This document shows, piece after piece, positions 7,301-14,200 of a DNA stretch of 20,878 bases. The stretch is from DASYDU01 sp036499445 (lineage in GTDB: Bacteria > Planctomycetota > Planctomycetia > Pirellulales > Lacipirellulaceae): the NCBI GenBank assembly GCA_036499445.1, contig DASYDU010000302.1:1-20878 (forward strand), given 5' to 3'. The position numbers and the translations under genes were made by a program. The stretch's first letter is position 1; each line of letters opens with the position of its first letter. Below the pieces are notes generated by a model. It worked only from the letters and a program-made list of their open reading frames with translations. It made no database searches and was not told where the DNA came from.

Positions 7301-8751
7301 CAGGCGGGGCGAATGGCGGCGAGGACTTCGTCGAGCGAGATCGTGCAGAACGAGCTGGCGTAGTCGGCCATCGCGTAGGGGATGATCAACTCGCGGCCGT
7401 GCAGAGCTGCGCCGCAACTGTAGACGACGTTCGGTACGTAGCCTTCGCGCTCATTTTCGTTCGGAGTGAGCAGTGGCTCGGAGAGTCGGCCGAGAACCTT
7501 GGTCGGGTCGTCCAGGTCGAGCAGGAAGGCGCCCATCGAATACTTGCGCATCGGTCCGACGCCGTGGCTGAGCACGAGCCAGCCGGCTTCGGTTTCGATC
7601 GGCGAGCCGCAGTTGCCGATCTGCACAAATTCCCAGGGATACGTGGGCTTGAGGACGAGCTCCTTGCTGTACCAGAAGTGGAGCATGTCGGAGTACATCA
7701 GATAGATGTTCTCGTTGTCTTGCCGCGAAAGCATTGCGTAGCGGCCGCCGATCCTGCGCGGGAAGAGGGCGAAGCCTTTGTTGCGGACCTCGGGCCCGTT
7801 GAGCGTGCTGATCTTGAAGTTTACGAAGTCGTCGGTCTCGAGCAATTGCGGCAGGATGATTTTGCCGTCGAACGCGGTGTAGGTGGCATAGTAGCGGACC
7901 GTGTCGTCGTCGTCGCGCAACTGGACGAAGCGGGCGTCTTCAATGCCGTTTGTTTCGGTGGGCGAGTAGGGAAAGATACAGCGTTCGGAAATACTTTGAC
8001 CCGGATCGTACGACGACTCGTAGTTTGACTTTGCGAGGGCCATGACGCCCTTGGCGACGAGTTCCCATTCGGCGTGCTTGGCGCGAAATTGGTGCAACAC
8101 TCGCTGCACGGCGTCCTGCAATTGCGAGATGCTGAATTGCTCTTCGAGCAGCGAGAAGACTTGCTCGGAAAAGCCATTCGAAAGGCCCAGCTCGACCAGC
8201 TTGCGCATGAAGAGAGGTTTGTCGTACTGTGGATTGGGAACGACATGGGGCGCGGTCACGAACCGCGTGGGACTGTCGACGGTGATTGTGTTCATTGGAT
8301 CGACGGTGCCGGAACGAAAGGTGATCGAAGAGATGTGCCCTTCGCCGGTGGCGCGCAGGCTGAGCACGAATCGCCGCGAGCCCTCTGGCATGCCGCTTTG
8401 ATCGGGATGCCAAACGAGCGACGGATTGAAGAGGGCGGCCGACTCGAGCGAATACTCGGTGGTGAAATAGGCGCCGATCAGGAGCCGCCGTTCCTCGCTG
8501 AGCGTTTCGTCGGTCAAGAGATGACGCCGGACAGTGTCGAAGCGTTCGAGGAAGAAATCATGGAGCCGCTGATGCCGCCCGCCGAATTCGTGCATCACGC
8601 CGGCCAAGAGCAGCGAAACTTCCGGATCGCTGACGGACATCACGCGAGCGATGATTTTCAGGATGCGATCCTGATTGGCGGGCTCGAAGGGCCGAAATAG
8701 AACGCGAGAGATATTCGGCTTGAGGATGATGCCGGTACGCTTGACTTCCAT
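7300..8751 (-). CDS. GH130-family beta-mannoside phosphorylase or hydrolase (483 aa)
   Basis: The C-terminal half has the five-bladed propeller signatures of GH130: NGIEDARFV (268-276), KGFALFPRRIGGRYAMLSR (325-343), CGSPIETEAGWLVLSHGV (381-398), then GYVPNVVYSCGA (437-448) and the closing IPYAMADYASSFCTI. Known GH130 enzymes phosphorolyse or hydrolyse beta-1,2- or beta-1,4-mannosides. At 483 residues it is longer than the 300-400 of most characterised members, because about 240 residues precede the first signature. Those residues contain PHVVPNPQYDKPLFMRKLVE and are of unknown fold to me. ATG at 8751 is preferred over TTG at 8811, which would overlap the upstream gene. It follows the GT4 gene by 37 nt. 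That pairing suggests it acts on the product of that transferase. Whether it is phosphorylase or hydrolase cannot be decided from sequence. Confidence 0.82.
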   Translation of the reverse strand: MEVKRTGIILKPNISRVLFRPFEPANQDRILKIIARVMSVSDPEVSLLLAGVMHEFGGRHQRLHDFFLERFDTVRRHLLTDETLSEERRLLIGAYFTTEYSLESAALFNPSLVWHPDQSGMPEGSRRFVLSLRATGEGHISSITFRSGTVDPMNTITVDSPTRFVTAPHVVPNPQYDKPLFMRKLVELGLSNGFSEQVFSLLEEQFSISQLQDAVQRVLHQFRAKHAEWELVAKGVMALAKSNYESSYDPGQSISERCIFPYSPTETNGIEDARFVQLRDDDDTVRYYATYTAFDGKIILPQLLETDDFVNFKISTLNGPEVRNKGFALFPRRIGGRYAMLSRQDNENIYLMYSDMLHFWYSKELVLKPTYPWEFVQIGNCGSPIETEAGWLVLSHGVGPMRKYSMGAFLLDLDDPTKVLGRLSEPLLTPNENEREGYVPNVVYSCGAALHGRELIIPYAMADYASSFCTISLDEVLAAIRPA

Positions 8752-8788
8752 GTGAAGCGATCCAATTGCGCGGGGACGAAAACTAGTC

Positions 8789-11140
8789 TTAATCCGGCAC
8801 AGTCGCGGCAACTTTTCGTCTGTTCGACGAGCTCGCGATGTTTGGCCGGTTGACGGGCGTCGCGCTGCCGATGGGGCGAAATGCCGTCAGCGCGCGATCT
8901 GTCAATTCTAGTTCCGCCAGCGCCATTAGAAAGGCCAGTGTCGATTCCGCTCCTTGGTTCTGGTTTACCCGGTCCTGGTGCAGGCCGTCACGGCAGCCCC
9001 CCGTGCCGGCGTCATAGACCTCGAGACCGAGGTCATTTCGCCCCAAAAACCACTCAAAGGCGAGCCGTGCCTCGGAGAGCCAGGCCGAGTCGCCCGTCGC
9101 GTGGTAGGCGGCGAGGCAGCCGGCCACGAGGGCCTGGATTTCGACCGGCTGCTGGTCGAATTGGGCGCAGACCCCGCCACGCGGATAAAAACCGTTGCTG
9201 CCAATCGGCCGAATGTGGCCGTGATGGGAGCGCTGCACCGCGAGCAGCCAGCGGAGCGAGCGGAGACCGATTTCGAGCGCTCGTTCGTTTCCGGCGCGGT
9301 GGCCACTGACGATCAGCGCCTGCGACAGCCGAGCGTTGTCATAGCTGACCAGGTTCTCGAACCAGGGCCAATCTTCGCTCGCATTTTGGTCGTAAAGACC
9401 TACGAGGCGATCTGTCAGCGTCTCGCGCATCTGCTCCGCGCGGCGATCTCCGCTAAGGCGATGGAAATATTCGTGAATCCCCAAAAGCGTGAACGCATAG
9501 GCCCGCGCGGAGTGGAGGTCAGCCGCCATTGGCAACGTGCGATTGAACATTTCGACCGACCAGTACTGAAAGTCCGAGCGGCGGCTGCGGCCAACGCATG
9601 TGCCCAGCGCCCAGAGCGCGCGGCCATTGCAGTCTTCCGAACCCTGCTCGGGGATCCACCGACGGTCGATCGTCATGAAATTGCGGAAGCGACCCCGGTC
9701 GACATCGAGGGCCGCGTCGACGAAGGCCGCGTAGGTCGTCGCGGCGCGGAGCACCTGGGGCGATTCCTTTCCCAATTCTTCGAGCAGCACGGTGAAGATC
9801 AGCGCGCGCGCCGTGTCGTCTGTACAGTAGCCGTGCTCGAATTTCGGAATGGTGATACTGGCGTGCTGAAAGATTCCGGTTGAGTCGGTCAAATTGAGCA
9901 AGTGATCGAGCCGAAGCTGGGGTAAATCGAGCGGGCGCTCTTCGAGCGTCGGCACTACGTACTGCCGGCCAGGTTGGTCGATCAAGCTGCGGCGGGCGTG
10001 TTGGAAAGTTTTCATATAGAGTTGGGCCACGTTGCTCCAGATCATCTTGCGTCCTTGAGTGTATGCGCGATTGCAAATCGCATGCCGGCGGGGCTCGTCG
10101 GCCAGCAAGCCGCAGATCTCATTCGCCAGGGCGGCCGAATCGGCGAACGGTACGAGCACGCCGCGCCCATCGGCGAGCAGCTCTTCGGCGTGCCAATATG
10201 GCGTTGAAATGACCGCCTTGCCGCAGCCGAAGGCGTAGGCGAGCGTGCCGGAGGTGATCTGCGCCTGATTCAAGTATGGTGTGACATAGAGGTCGGCCGC
10301 GCCGATGAACTCGGTCAACTCGCGCAGCTCGACGAAGCGATTGTAGAAAATAACATTTCGCGAGATGCCGAGGTCGCGGGCCAATCGCTCGAGGCTGAGC
10401 CGATAGGCTTCGCCTTGCGCTCGCACGAGATTCGGATGCGTCGCTCCCAGAACCAGGTAGACAAAATCGGGAAAATTCCGCAGCACGGTCGGCACGGCTC
10501 GCAGCGCATGCTCGATGCCCTTGTTGGGCGCGAGCAAACCGAATGTGAGCGCGACCTGCTTGCCGGCCACGCCAAACTTGCCTTTGAACAATTTGGAATC
10601 GGTGAACGGCATGTCGGGAATGCCATGAACGATGACCTCGATCTTGCTTGCGGGAATGTCGTAGACCGATTGCAACAATGCCTTGCCTCGCTCCGACATC
10701 ACGACCAAGCGGGCCGACAAGTTGGCGAGCTGGTCGATAATGCGTCGCTGTTCGGCGTTGGGTTCGCGCAGAATCGTATGCAAGGTGGTCACCACCGGCA
10801 TGCGCAGATCGCGCAGGAGTCCCAGCACGTAGCTGCCCGAGTTGCCGCCATAGATGCCGAATTCGTGCTGCAGACAGACGACGTCGGCATTGCTGAAATT
10901 GAGAAAGTCGGCAGCTCGATGGTAGGAGTCGAAATCCTGTTCGGCGATTTGAAAGCGGACCTCCTCTGGATAGTCGTAGCCGCCGTCAATATCGTCGACC
11001 GGTACGACGCAACATTCGACATCCGGAAATCGCTCGGCAACGGAGCGCTCCAGATCGTGTGTGAAGGTGGCGATGCCACACTTGCGGGGGAAATAGTCGC
11101 CCACGAACGCCACCGTGCGAACTTCGTTCATTCTGGGCAT
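8789..11140 (-). CDS. GT4 glycosyltransferase fused to an alpha/alpha-toroid domain (783 aa)
   Basis: Residues about 6-385 form a GT-B glycosyltransferase of family GT4: VAFVGDYFPRKCGIATFTH at the N-terminus, VVCLQHEFGIYGGNSG, TFGLLAPNKGIEHALRAVP at the start of the C-terminal Rossmann lobe, and the donor-binding stretch ITSGTLAYAFGCGKAVISTP followed by HAEELL. Residues about 400-760 are mostly helical with repeated motifs GYCTDDTARALIF, EDCNGRALWALGT, SYDNARLSQALIV and QNQGAESTLAFL. They resemble an (alpha/alpha)6 toroid of glycoside-hydrolase or lyase type. The fusion suggests one chain that both builds and trims or binds a glycan, but catalysis by the second domain is not shown. The start is ATG at 11140, with GGAG 8 nt upstream; the longer TTG start at 11224 lacks this. 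It is the first gene of the carbohydrate operon. Confidence 0.85.
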   Translation of the reverse strand: MPRMNEVRTVAFVGDYFPRKCGIATFTHDLERSVAERFPDVECCVVPVDDIDGGYDYPEEVRFQIAEQDFDSYHRAADFLNFSNADVVCLQHEFGIYGGNSGSYVLGLLRDLRMPVVTTLHTILREPNAEQRRIIDQLANLSARLVVMSERGKALLQSVYDIPASKIEVIVHGIPDMPFTDSKLFKGKFGVAGKQVALTFGLLAPNKGIEHALRAVPTVLRNFPDFVYLVLGATHPNLVRAQGEAYRLSLERLARDLGISRNVIFYNRFVELRELTEFIGAADLYVTPYLNQAQITSGTLAYAFGCGKAVISTPYWHAEELLADGRGVLVPFADSAALANEICGLLADEPRRHAICNRAYTQGRKMIWSNVAQLYMKTFQHARRSLIDQPGRQYVVPTLEERPLDLPQLRLDHLLNLTDSTGIFQHASITIPKFEHGYCTDDTARALIFTVLLEELGKESPQVLRAATTYAAFVDAALDVDRGRFRNFMTIDRRWIPEQGSEDCNGRALWALGTCVGRSRRSDFQYWSVEMFNRTLPMAADLHSARAYAFTLLGIHEYFHRLSGDRRAEQMRETLTDRLVGLYDQNASEDWPWFENLVSYDNARLSQALIVSGHRAGNERALEIGLRSLRWLLAVQRSHHGHIRPIGSNGFYPRGGVCAQFDQQPVEIQALVAGCLAAYHATGDSAWLSEARLAFEWFLGRNDLGLEVYDAGTGGCRDGLHQDRVNQNQGAESTLAFLMALAELELTDRALTAFRPIGSATPVNRPNIASSSNRRKVAATVPD

Positions 11141-11207
11141 GATTCGATCTCCACCGGGCTCGGTCAACGGAACCAGCGATTGCGAATTCCGGCTAGCGGA
11201 AATATGC

Positions 11208-11223
11208 GGCAGTCGCTGTGCCA
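11208..11223 (-). promoter_or_regulatory. Possible sigma-54 (-24/-12) promoter for the GT4 operon
   Basis: On the minus strand TGGCAC at 11223-11218 is followed by CTGCC, with the -24 GG and -12 GC separated by exactly 10 nt, as RpoN requires. The site lies 68-83 nt upstream of the GT4 ATG. Mismatches to the consensus remain (CTGCC instead of TTGCA, and A after TGGCAC). A chance match is quite possible, and no activator site was identified. Confidence 0.22.
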
Positions 11224-11270
11224 AACGGCTTCAATGTCGTCCGTGACAAACGATCGCGATGACGGCCAAG

Positions 11271-11289
11271 CTAAGTGACGCAAGGGACG
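11271..11289. repeat. Short direct repeat, copy 1
   Basis: CTAAGTGACGCAAGGGACG here matches CCAAGTGACGCAAAGGAGG at 11443-11461 at 16 of 19 positions, with an identical 11-nt core AAGTGACGCAA. The copies are 172 nt apart on the same strand. The second copy lies beside the PEP-CTERM remnant. It may be a trace of a small duplication; no function is evident. Confidence 0.35.
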
Positions 11290-11442
11290 CTAGTTGCGGA
11301 TTGCGCTCAGAGCCGTCAAGCGAGGAGTCGTAGGCATTTAGATCACGTCATAAGATGCGAATCGGCTCGCAAATCTAATGCCATAAATTGTAGCGACAAA
11401 TTGGCCGGATGATAGGGCCGCCGGTTTGGCGTAGCCGGCCAG

Positions 11443-11461
11443 CCAAGTGACGCAAAGGAGG
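11443..11461. repeat. Short direct repeat, copy 2
   Basis: This is the second copy of the short repeat described at 11271-11289. It has the same AAGTGACGCAA core and three mismatches in the flanks. Confidence 0.35.
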
Positions 11462-11502
11462 GCGACGTGGCAAGCGCGCATTGTCGTGCGTTGGAGCGCC
11501 GT

Positions 11503-11671
11503 ATGTCGCCGGCTACGCGTTGTCCAAACAACGACGCAAGCAATTGTTGCCAGTAGGAATGTCGAAGGCTCGGGAACTTGACGAAATGATCCAGATGCTT
11601 CCCGCGAAGTGGTGGCGCCAGAATCTGCAGTCGGCGCCGTCGACGATGCCGTTGCCGTTATAATCACCGAG
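11503..11671 (-). pseudogene. 3' remnant of a dockerin / PEP-CTERM protein gene, frameshifted
   Basis: One minus-strand frame encodes LGDYNGNGIVDGADCRFWRH (11671 leftward), a dockerin-type calcium-binding repeat of the kind that closes many planctomycete secreted proteins. The next frame then encodes EASGSFRQVPEPSTF, then LLATIACVVVW and TRSRRH, ending near 11503. That is a complete PEP-CTERM sorting signal: VPEPST motif, hydrophobic span and basic tail. A single frame change near 11610 separates the two parts, which would be continuous in a working gene. A TAG lies only a few codons upstream of the dockerin part, and no stop follows the basic tail. The main body of the gene is therefore missing and this is a decayed end. 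It abuts the 3' end of the 93-residue gene. Confidence 0.72.
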
Positions 11672-11714
11672 TATGGCCGCCGCACAATCTGATATGTTTG
11701 TGATCGCCTATCGC

Positions 11715-11996
11715 TCACTTCGGCTGGGACGCTCCCGGCTTGGTGCTCTTCTCGATGTCGGCAAGGTTCCGCTCCGCTTCTGTCACTTGCGCCTTCGCCT
11801 CATCGCGCAGCTTGCGAGCCTCCGCGAGCAGCCTGCTCGTCTCTTGCAGCCGAGCCTCGGCCTGATTCGATCGCTGCTCATTAGCAATCGTCCGGCTGTG
11901 CTCCTCCATCAGGTTAAAGATTAGCGACAAGCTGCATACGACGAGCGCAAAAAGCATCAGGCGGTAGCTAAATCGGAGTTTTGAATTTGCGTTCAT
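11715..11996 (-). CDS. Small membrane protein with coiled coil (93 aa), unknown function
   Basis: The ATG at 11996 starts a protein with a short basic cytoplasmic lead (residues 1-11), one membrane span (about 12-29, YRLMLFALVVCSLSLIFNL) and then a charged helical stretch. In this stretch Glu, Ala, Arg and Leu recur with heptad spacing (EARLQETSRLLAEARKLRDE). The C-terminus KSTKPGASQPK is polar. It would sit in the inner membrane with the coiled coil in the periplasm. It follows the 107-residue gene by 42 nt and shares its architecture, so the two may be divergent paralogues or partners. No Shine-Dalgarno is strong. I do not recognise the family; an accessory to the ExbBD-toroid unit upstream is only a guess from position. 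Confidence 0.65.
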   Translation of the reverse strand: MNANSKLRFSYRLMLFALVVCSLSLIFNLMEEHSRTIANEQRSNQAEARLQETSRLLAEARKLRDEAKAQVTEAERNLADIEKSTKPGASQPK

Positions 11997-12038
11997 CGTG
12001 ACCGCCCGAAAGCGATGAGTATGGTTCCCTGCCGGCCG

Positions 12039-12362
12039 CTACGAGCCTTGCTTCGCTGATGCCGACGAGCCGCCGCCGGACGTCGCGTGATTGCCGCCTT
12101 TGGCTATTTTCGCAGCTTGTTCGATGAGGTCAGCGGCCTGCTTGCGAAATCGGTCGCCCTCGTCCAGGATCGATTGCGTCTCGGCCGCCTGCGCATCGAT
12201 CTCCGCGTCTTTGGCCGCCAGTGATTCAGCTCGCGCGCTCCGCAACCTGCTGGCGCGAACCGACATGCACAAATTGGCGATGACCACGAATAGAAACAGG
12301 CCGCAAACGATTAAATGCCGCCTGCGAAGCGATGGTTCAATAGGATCGGTGTCCGAACTCAT
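12039..12362 (-). CDS. Small membrane protein with coiled coil (107 aa), unknown function
   Basis: I chose ATG at 12362 (MSSDTDPIEPSLRRRH), preceded closely by AAGG. A longer in-frame extension to 12458 reads as spacer. Residues about 16-34 (HLIVCGLFLFVVIANLCMS) form one membrane span after an Arg-rich stretch, giving cytoplasm-in topology. Residues about 40-85 are a charged Ala/Glu/Arg/Asp helix likely to form a coiled coil. The tail after residue 88 is Gly/Ser-rich and probably disordered. It lies 129 nt after the toroid gene and 42 nt before a similar 93-residue gene. No enzymatic motif or known family was recognised. Confidence 0.6.
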   Translation of the reverse strand: MSSDTDPIEPSLRRRHLIVCGLFLFVVIANLCMSVRASRLRSARAESLAAKDAEIDAQAAETQSILDEGDRFRKQAADLIEQAAKIAKGGNHATSGGGSSASAKQGS

Positions 12363-12491
12363 GCCTTGAGTATAGTCGTGGCAGCTCGGTTGACCAAAGT
12401 GCCGACCGGCCAAATCTTGCAGAGCCACGCACCCATCGGCAACTGCACAATTAGTCACCTTTGCGAGGTCGCCCTGATCTAAGCAACCAGC

Positions 12492-14090
12492 CTACTTCCC
12501 GAGCAGACCCGTCTGATAGAGCGGCAAGTGCCGGTAGTAGACTTCCATGATGTAGAGCGACAGACAAGTGACATAGAGCCGGCCGCCGTCGCGCCCCCAG
12601 CGGTCGCCGTCGGGGTCCCAGCTGCCGCGTTCCTTGCCGCTCTTGACTTGCTTTTCCGGTAGCAGCTTGCGCATCTCTTCGTTCCAGTCCTGCCACGGCT
12701 TGCCTTCGTAGTGATGCAGCACCTGGCTGGCGTAATACCAGTAGTAGACGTTGCGCTTGTTCCAATCGGGTGGATTGGCAGAGATGTAGTCGATGCCGGC
12801 GACGAGCCGCGGATCGTCGTGCTTCCAGCCGAGATATTCGCGGCAGAGGAGCCCTTCGGCCGAGAGGCTGAGCGTGGCCCCGTCGCGCGCACGATAAGCG
12901 TAATGACTGCCGTTCTCGCGCGAAACGCTGTCCAAAAACTCCTCGATGTGGCCAAAGACCGGGCTCTTCACTTCGAGGCCGGCCATCTTCGCACTCTGCA
13001 GCGCCATCACGAACCAACCCGTGACCGACATGTCGCTGTCGACCATCGGCTCATAGCGCCAGCCGCCCTCCGGAGCCTGGATGCTCATGCAGTAATCGAC
13101 CGCTTTTTGAGCCGCTTCCTTGTACTGATAGTCGTCGGTCATGCCGAATAGCTCGCAAAGCGCGATCGTGCAAATTGCCTGTGTGTAGAGCTGCTGATTC
13201 GATTGAATTTCCTGAAAGAATTTGCCGTCGCCATCCATCTGCTTAATGAGCGCGTTCCAGCCGCGGCGGACGACTGGCGTGAAGGGTTCCTTGGGGTCGC
13301 CCTTGGGAGTGAAGCCGGCGCCTTGAAATGCGATCAGTGCCAGGCCGGTCGCCGCGGCATCGTTGTCGCCGCGCGAGCCGTCGGAGTAGGGACCGCTCAA
13401 GCTCCAGAGCCCGTTTTTTTGTTGGTGGTTCGCGAGCCACTTGAGACCCGCGGAAACGGCGCCCTCGGTCTTGCCAGTGCCGCCGTACGCCTTGAGGAGC
13501 GCTTGCTTCATGCCCGGCTCGCGGCCGGTGAGCGCGAGCCCGATCGACGGTCCTTCGACGGCCGCCATCGGCAGCATTCCGTCTTTGGTCGGTTCGAGCG
13601 CCGGCATTCCGGCGAGGGGCTCGGCAGCCGCGTCGGGATTTGCCGAAGTCACTGCCGCGGCGCCCTCCATCGATTGGCTCACGTCGTCGTTGCCCTGGGT
13701 GGAAACGGTTTGTGTCGGATCGATCAATTGCTCGCCAAGCGGCAAGTTGTCGCCGTCTTGGTCGGAAGTACGACCGCCCAGATCGACTTCGATGCCGGCG
13801 TCGCGCCGGGGCTGCGCTTCTAGAACGATCAGCCCCAGACACATCATGATGCCGATATGGATCACCAGGCTGATCAGCCAGGGCGGCGCCGAGATCACAA
13901 AGCTTTCGAGCGGGCCGTCGGGAGCGTCTTCTTCGGGGAGCGCGATGCGATGGATCGCCCCTCCAGCCCAGCCGGTTAGCGCGCCCCAGGCGCGCCGGAT
14001 TGGCTTGGGGCTAGCCGACGGCGGAGCGCCGTTTCGCGGCGCGAAGTTCGGCTCGATTTCGGGCAATTCATGTTCGCGGGTGCCGGTCAT
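12492..14090 (-). CDS. Membrane-anchored alpha/alpha-toroid (terpenoid cyclase/prenyltransferase-like fold) protein in the exbBD operon
   Basis: The 532-residue protein has a Pro-rich cytoplasmic N-terminus (1-65), one membrane span (about 70-92, PWLISLVIHIGIMMCLGLIV), a long polar periplasmic linker (93-195) and a C-terminal helical domain (about 200-532). That domain has repeats of the squalene-cyclase/prenyltransferase fold: AGLKWLANHQQKNGLWSL, TGLALIAFQGAG, YCMSIQAPEGGWRYEP, DMSVTGWFVMALQSAKMAG and LLCREYLGWK. The DxDD acid motif of squalene-hopene cyclases is not evident, so a binding or structural role is more likely than cyclisation. The topology is that of TonB (short inside, one span, long periplasmic part), and the gene follows exbB and exbD. 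It may be the effector driven by the proton channel. The start ATG has no strong Shine-Dalgarno; the 110-nt leader contains an inverted repeat. Confidence 0.85.
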   Translation of the reverse strand: MTGTREHELPEIEPNFAPRNGAPPSASPKPIRRAWGALTGWAGGAIHRIALPEEDAPDGPLESFVISAPPWLISLVIHIGIMMCLGLIVLEAQPRRDAGIEVDLGGRTSDQDGDNLPLGEQLIDPTQTVSTQGNDDVSQSMEGAAAVTSANPDAAAEPLAGMPALEPTKDGMLPMAAVEGPSIGLALTGREPGMKQALLKAYGGTGKTEGAVSAGLKWLANHQQKNGLWSLSGPYSDGSRGDNDAAATGLALIAFQGAGFTPKGDPKEPFTPVVRRGWNALIKQMDGDGKFFQEIQSNQQLYTQAICTIALCELFGMTDDYQYKEAAQKAVDYCMSIQAPEGGWRYEPMVDSDMSVTGWFVMALQSAKMAGLEVKSPVFGHIEEFLDSVSRENGSHYAYRARDGATLSLSAEGLLCREYLGWKHDDPRLVAGIDYISANPPDWNKRNVYYWYYASQVLHHYEGKPWQDWNEEMRKLLPEKQVKSGKERGSWDPDGDRWGRDGGRLYVTCLSLYIMEVYYRHLPLYQTGLLGK

Positions 14091-14105
14091 AAGTTGAAGC
14101 GGGCA

Positions 14106-14190
14106 GGGGTCAAGATTCGGGAGTCAGGGAAGGAATTCGGAGCGAGTCAAATCCGATTCGGCTTCTCCCAGACCCCCGACCATTGATCCC
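14106..14190. repeat. Long imperfect inverted repeat between exbD and the toroid gene
   Basis: The arms 14106-14130 and 14166-14190 are each 25 nt and pair at 19 of 25 positions, with a 35-nt loop. They fill most of the 110-nt gap between the exbD stop and the toroid ATG. In the transcript this would fold into a long stem that could uncouple expression of the two genes or protect the upstream message. The G-rich runs (GGGGTCAAG, CGGGAGTCAGGG) resemble dispersed repeats seen between planctomycete genes, but I cannot check other copies. Confidence 0.55.
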
Positions 14191-14200
14191 TTACCCCTTT

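Larger units (their letters stand above)
11141..11714. other. Intergenic region upstream of the GT4 operon, with gene remnant
   Basis: These 574 nt contain no intact gene that I can support. The right part (11503-11671) holds a frameshifted dockerin/PEP-CTERM remnant. The left part is the probable promoter region of the GT4 operon, including a possible sigma-54 site at 11208-11223. A partly conserved short repeat occurs twice (11271-11289 and 11443-11461). The longer open frames here on either strand run through these elements without a ribosome binding site. Confidence 0.6.

Noticed and set aside
7276..8028. 250-codon plus-strand open frame opposite the GH130 gene
   Set aside because: It mirrors the GH130 propeller blades on the other strand and shows no domain of its own.
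8074..8700. 208-codon plus-strand open frame opposite the GH130 N-terminal region
   Set aside because: It is antisense to a coding region with good start and codon pattern, and has no recognisable motif.
8954..9883. 309-codon plus-strand open frame opposite the GT4 gene
   Set aside because: It is antisense to the well-supported toroid domain, has no recognisable domain, and is explained by the GC-rich codon bias of the real gene.
10415..11278. 287-codon plus-strand open frame opposite the GT4 N-terminus
   Set aside because: It is antisense to the conserved GT-B domain, with no ribosome binding site or family match.
13203..14097. Overlapping plus-strand open frames opposite the toroid gene
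   Set aside because: The membrane span and toroid repeats on the minus strand explain the open frames.
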